Source: Lantana camara (Eukaryota > Streptophyta > Magnoliopsida > Lamiales > Verbenaceae). From it: 64,000 nucleotides of DNA. The translations under genes and the position numbers were made by a program. The stretch covers positions 77,970,501 through 78,034,500 of the forward strand of contig CM074858.1 in NCBI GenBank assembly GCA_037501455.1, in the 5' to 3' direction. Below the pieces are notes generated by a model. The model was given only the letters and a program-made list of their open reading frames with translations, was not told the DNA's origin and made no database searches. Shown here one piece after another: positions 58,786 to 64,000 of the stretch (positions are counted from its first letter, which is position 1; the number at the start of each line of letters is the position of its first letter).

Positions 58786-61125
58786 CACTGCTAAAATGTA
58801 GATCCTCGAGTTGTAGTGCTCCAACCCTTTTCCCAAACTCGCGTGAGATCATAACTCTAATGGTGAGGCTTACTCCGGTCATCTATACTAAACCTCCTTT
58901 AGGATGTCTTGTTATCGTCGAGGTCCGTGCGAGTACTTGATCCGCTAGTTGTTCGAACTCGATCGGTCATTCCCATGATCGGATAGCTGCAACTGCACCC
59001 AACCTCGATGTCGTCTCAGATACACCACTTGCTACCCGTAGTCAGATCAACGCGTAACGCAACCACAACAAATAAGAGAGAATCCAATCTCTCAACACGT
59101 AAGTGAGAGAACCCCGTCCCTCAGCACCCACAAGAGAGAGAACCCCGTCTCTCGAGCACATATAAAAGAGAGAGCCCCGTCTCCCAAACACATAATTGAG
59201 AGAACCCTGTCTCTCAACCTAAGTCGGGCAGATTCCAACATCTCCCAACATTCTAGTTTGAGAAAATCTAGCATTCCTCAAACCCCTAGATTCAAGAGAA
59301 TCCAGCATCCCTGAATATCTAAGGACAAGAGAATCCAACATCTCTCACTCACAAAACTTAGAAAGATTCCAGCATCTTTCTACCACATAAATAGAGAGAA
59401 TCCTACATCTCTCCAACATATAAATCCACTGATCAGTTATTCATACATACACACATCATAGTATCACTTGACGAAAAGTATGCGATGCATGTTTGGTGTA
59501 CCTTATACAACTGATATCGATGTCCCTTGAGTATAGATGCAACGCTCATACCTCAACTCAAGGGGGATATCGCGATGGAATCCCTATAAAACAGGGTTAC
59601 AGTATGTATGTATGTTATATGAGAAGTTAGTGAGCAATCAAAAGAATTTTAAATCACATAAGCATGAATAGTTCACATAAGTACATAACTCATTCATTTC
59701 AGCAACAACTCAAAATAAGTAGAAATTTCAATTTATAAATACTAGATCAGGTATCCAAGTTATCACAATTAAAATAGCAATAGTCATCACCCACATCAAG
59801 CAAAACAAGGTAAGAGTATTTAAACGATGCATGTATGCAAATGCCATGAATGCTTGGCGTACCGTCAACCAAAGTGTAAAAGTCTTGACAAGAAAGTCAA
59901 GATGAAGCGGTAGGAGTTGATTAAGCCGACAATGATGCAACCCTCGTCATCCGAACTTCTTTGTCTTGAGTCTTTTCATAAAGTGGTAACTCAGCAAAGC
60001 TCTTTATCACCAAAGCCCTTACTAGACCGTAATCCTTGCTCAACTAGAATCATCTTCAGTTTCTCCCAAGAATTCTCATTCATGTGTTAAATCTTAGTCT
60101 GCTCATCTTCAAGGAGTTGTTCATGATTCGTTTGTCAATTAGATATTTACCTCAGAGTTTCGTTGGATGATCGTGGTGCTAAGTACTTCCCAAAGCAATC
60201 CATGGTATATAATTCTGAAACTTGGATAAAGTCTTTCTTCATTTAGGTATTCCATTCGCACATCAACAATGTCTTCCATCTCATCTTGAAGAAACACCCA
60301 AAGAGCTAACAATCAATCTTGTCTTGTCGTTCGTTAACTCTAAACGGCACCAAAACCTTCAACACTCACCGATGGTTTGTAGCTCGTTGTTTAAGTAACA
60401 TGGTTACCTATCCACATTCCTTGAACTTGCTCAGATCTTATTTGATCGGATTCTTCTACATTAACTCGTTTCCATCAACAAGGTGACTACTTCCAAATAA
60501 ACGAACCATCAAGGCGAAAACTCATCAAACTCCTTCAAAACGGTTCTACTTGGTCAGATTCTCCTCCATTGGCTCATTTCCTCAGCAAGGTGATTACTTC
60601 CAAATAAACGAATCATCAAGGTGAAAATTCATCAAACTCCATCTTTCAATTGACTTTAAGATAGTAAGTCAACATATCAAATCTCATTCCTTCAACACTG
60701 AACCTTTTCATGACCATTGATCTTGGTAAAGAATCCTTTCATCTTCGAATTATGGCGTGTTTCCGTTGTAGTACCAATAGGTAGTGTTGACGGAGGGAAA
60801 TCTTAGTGTTGACTCATAGGGTACCCTGAAATTCGAACACTAAATTCGATGCATGTGGATTAAGATGCAAATGAAATGTAGCAAGTACAACACGAAAATG
60901 CAACAATTAGTTGTAATTTATAAAGCACATAAAATAAGATGTTGCATAATTAAGGTCACAATGTGCGCATAATCATACAATCACGAAACAATTCGTGCCC
61001 AAGGGTCAAAATATCAAGTCAAACAAATGCAATGCGCAGTTATTCTTATGCCGTACGACCTAGACAGACTCAACACGACTCAAGAGCTCGGTTTTGCAAC
61101 CTAGAGCTCTGATACCACTTAAGGA
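58786..61125 (-). other. Non-coding core and leader of element H
   Basis: No gene recognised. A minisatellite lies at about 59065-59430. The right end carries the leader: word TCTAGGTCG-N2-CGGCATAAGA (61044-61064), hairpin AGAGCTC/GAGCTCT (61083-61110) and primer site TGGTATCAGAGC (61106-61117), eight bases from the 5' LTR. Confidence 0.75.
59065..59430 (-). repeat. Minisatellite of GAGAGA..TCTCTC hairpin units
   Basis: About eleven units of 27-36 bases, most built as GAGAGAACCCCGTCTCTC or variants (GAGAATCCAACATCTCTC). Arms pair with each other, so each unit can fold. A three-copy version is at 23400-23490 in the core before LTR C. Confidence 0.75.
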
Positions 61126-64000
61126 TGTAACACCCCAAACGGAGGATGCCACATCCCCCGCACTATGACCCAGACCCGGAGCATGAAATGAAAGTCCATG
61201 CCCGAATCCGAATCAGAGCGAACGGGAGACCAACTCACACACTAGGCTAGGCGGATCTAACTTGACCAAAACTCAGAGTGCGGAAGCAATTAAAACCAAC
61301 AACAATAGATAGCGGAAGCAATTAAAACAAAAATGCAAAGCAGGTGACGGGTTCAACTAGCATAAATCCCTAGTCTCGAATATCAACATAAAGTAATAAT
61401 CATCAAGTGCCACAAGGGGCCGAATGAGAGTGCCACGCAGGGCTACCGAATAGTAAAATATAATCTCAAGTCTACAAGACAAAGCAGAAGTAAAGTGTAT
61501 GAAAACACAAATGCAAATAGAAAGACTAGACCGACGAAGTGTAACTCAAAGGACTCACTTCCGCCTAGCAAACGCCAACAATCCTACAACTAAAAGTGTA
61601 AATGAGGGGTCAGTCAACTTGATCGAGTGAGGGGGCTAACGCACACCCACAATAGATATATATAAGGAGCATAGCACAGAATAAAAAGGATGGACTCATG
61701 AACCGGGGATAGGTGTTACATACCAAAACGTTTTGAAAGAACCCGAATAAGATATAGATATAAATTTACAAACCATTTTCCAGAAAGACTCTATCCCGAT
61801 TCATAATTCCATAACATAACATAATCAACTGCTCGGCGAGTACGAGCTTCCAACCGTTACTCCTCAGAACATAAATCACAATCAATCCAACCGTTACACC
61901 AATGATGGAGGGGATGTACAGTCCCCAAAACCATCTATAATAACACCGTCTAAAATAGACTCGATCTAAAGAGGGTAGCGAACCCACAAGAGTCATCCCC
62001 GGATAAAACACCGAAGGCTCAAGATATCACGCCTCCCTCATCACCCTAAGGTCGCTCAATGATATCTCAAATGGAAACTCGCACAGTGGCTTATCCGATG
62101 GCCCTATGCCGTACCGGTCTCCACTCGTACCAGCTCCTGGATCCACATACAGAACAGTACAGAATAGAACAGATACCATATATCATGGCTAGCTCGCTAC
62201 AGAATCATAACACCACTGAATTTTCCAAAATAGCTTACATATGCCTCAAAAACTGGTTTTATATTTACACCCATCCTACGCGATGGAACTTTAAGCCTCA
62301 TGACCTCCATCCACGCAGGACTCACACAAGATCATCAACATATCATATTCAGCACATACATATCTATAATAGAGTATACTCGCATGCAAGGGTAGAAATC
62401 AACATGTAAAGGCCATAGGTCACGTAACTATACAAAATCCTAAACCTCACCTCGTGAAAGTAGAGTCTGAGAGTGTGAAGGGCCAAACTCTCTAAACCTC
62501 TGGCCCACCGGCACCACCAAACTCTGTGACAAGACATACAGAAGCCCAGACTTAGACTCTATATGAACCAAACAAGACGCACGGTGTTGCTCAACATGAT
62601 CGTGGTTATGCATAAGTGTTCATGTTGTGCTTGGATAAGGTGTCGTGGTCATTCAAGGCATATCAATGCTCAACAAAGATCGTATTTACAAGCAACCATC
62701 ACGCAATTCCATATCCAAAGATGCAAGATCAATTTAGGAAGTCAATGTATTCACAAAATGCATATTAAATCATCCAATGTAACAGGGTTCAATTATAATA
62801 TTAGAATTAAGCATCAAGCTTATGTCGAGTTATAAAGTGCATAAGTAAGAGCAACTTGATCATATAAACATACAAAGTTGTTGTACGTAGATGGCATGCT
62901 TGATACAAATAAAGAGTGCATCTAATTCACTTAAGATCATACTTTACAACTTCACAACATGTTTGGTATACAAGCTCAAGTCACATTCATAGTATCATAA
63001 ATATTACACTAACACCCCTTAATATCTAAACACATAGTATAAATTCATCACATCGGGATTCAAATTGTAAATCGAAACATTCATGCGTATCACAATCCAT
63101 TCAATACATGTTTTCGTATACGATTGGAATACATCTCGATCAACAAACCAACAATAACCAATTTATTTGCACTTAAAATAATTAATTCAAATAATCATAA
63201 TTACACAAAATAATTCGTAGTAAATAGATCGAGTGTCCGATTAACGAACGGAAGGTGGCGTTGAACTCACCACAACGAGACGAACATTCTGACCAGACGC
63301 CGCCGGAACGCCACCACTGTAGCTGCCGGAATTTGGCCGGGCCGCCGCCGAAGGTCGCCGGAAAAATCTCGAAAAATCATTCCTAAATGAAATCTTCATG
63401 CCCGTTCCGAATCCTCGATCAATTTCTGGAAATTCCAAGTCAATCTCCTCCAATTTCAGATCTACGAACACAAAAACCCTAAATCTTCAAACTCAAATCA
63501 CTTCCAAAACGGTGAACCAAAATGCGATCCGTAAAAGCCATTGTCTTACCCATGACGTGCTCTTCGAAAGCCCTAAGGTAGCTCGCCGAAAAAATCCTCG
63601 GAGCTAGCAGCTCCGTTGCACTACCACTTTGTTGCCAAACCACAGAATCTGGAGTCGCCTGATCACAGGCCACTAGTTCTCATCGTTCCGAACAACTTTC
63701 GTGAAGAGCCCGAGGCCAAAAGATGGCCGGAAAAGGCCCCCGTTGGCCGCCAAAGTTTCTGCCGCCGCCCACGTCGACGGAACCACCACCTACGGCTCAC
63801 ATCTGGTGAAATTGATGCCAGAAATGAACTCAGGGGATCGAAAAATCTTGGAAACCATCAAGCCCCGTCGAAAACCACCGCCGGAAGCGGCGGAATCGCG
63901 CCGCTACAGTAACCCGCGCCGCCGCCTCGAGCTTCAGGCGGCGCGTGCGGCTCCGTCGCTGGTCCGATGGCCATGCCGCCGTCGTCAACCGATGCACCGG
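61126..64000 (-). repeat. 5' LTR of element H, partial at window end
   Basis: Colinear with 55150-58022 with scattered changes and the 62-bp extra segment at 61834-61895. By comparison it should end near 64,700-64,800. Confidence 0.88.

Larger units (their letters stand above)
55150..64000 (-). mobile_element. Element 'H': large non-autonomous LTR retrotransposon, runs off the window
   Basis: Minus orientation: 3' LTR 55150-58749, core 58750-61125, 5' LTR from 61126 past the end. LTRs are about 3.6 kb and closely similar; the core (2.4 kb) has no convincing coding. It has a tRNA-Met primer site, a conserved leader and a polypurine tract shared with E and the chromovirus. Classed as LARD-like. 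Confidence 0.88.

Overview
The window is plant nuclear DNA, most likely from a eudicot with a repeat-rich genome. I find no intact host gene, tRNA gene or rRNA gene. Almost every base I can classify is a transposable element, and the elements are nested in one another. The diagnostic signs are plant-type Ty3/Gypsy chromovirus and Ty1/Copia proteins, LTRs bounded by TG..CA, initiator-tRNA-Met primer sites (TGGTATCAGAGC), a CACTA DNA transposon and a TRIM.

Layout. 1-1405 and 5434-6151 are non-coding flank, split by a solo LTR (1406-5428) with perfect 5-bp target duplications ATATC. 6152-15630 is a minus-strand Tekay/Del-like chromovirus with a recognisable but broken gag-pol; the outer part of its 5' LTR is lost. 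15631-23711 is a pile of LTR fragments in both orientations: plus-strand LTR B, minus-strand LTR A', minus-strand LTR C', then two internal regions meeting 3' end to 3' end. 23712-42978 is a Russian doll. LTR C (23712-26846) abuts LTR F (26847-27212 plus 39449-41685). F contains solo LTR D (27213-27755 plus 37317-39443, duplication TACAC). D contains a complete large non-autonomous element E (27756-37311, duplication ATACA). F itself sits in the 5' LTR of element G, whose leader runs to 42978. 42979-54620 is a Copia element (5' LTR, leader, gag-pol with eight in-frame stops) that carries a CACTA element (45133-49448, duplication TGT). A 515-bp TRIM (54621-55135) follows, then a large non-autonomous element H on the minus strand (55150 to beyond 64000).

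How the parts relate. Elements A, A', B, C, C', D, E, F, G, H and the coding chromovirus share one LTR plan: a conserved 3' end, a conserved splice-donor-like site roughly 0.5-1 kb in and, where that part survives, a conserved branch-point/acceptor-like block near the end. Elements that keep them also share a primer-site leader and a hairpin beside the polypurine tract. The coding chromovirus is therefore the type of element whose proteins could have moved the non-coding ones, although this copy is dead.

The most unusual structure is a cluster of three to six short palindromes at the same place in most of these LTRs. Arm sequence is shared within a cluster but differs between elements. Copy number even differs between the two LTRs of element E. 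I know of no description of it. All coordinates and matches were read by eye; identity values, ages and family names need alignment.
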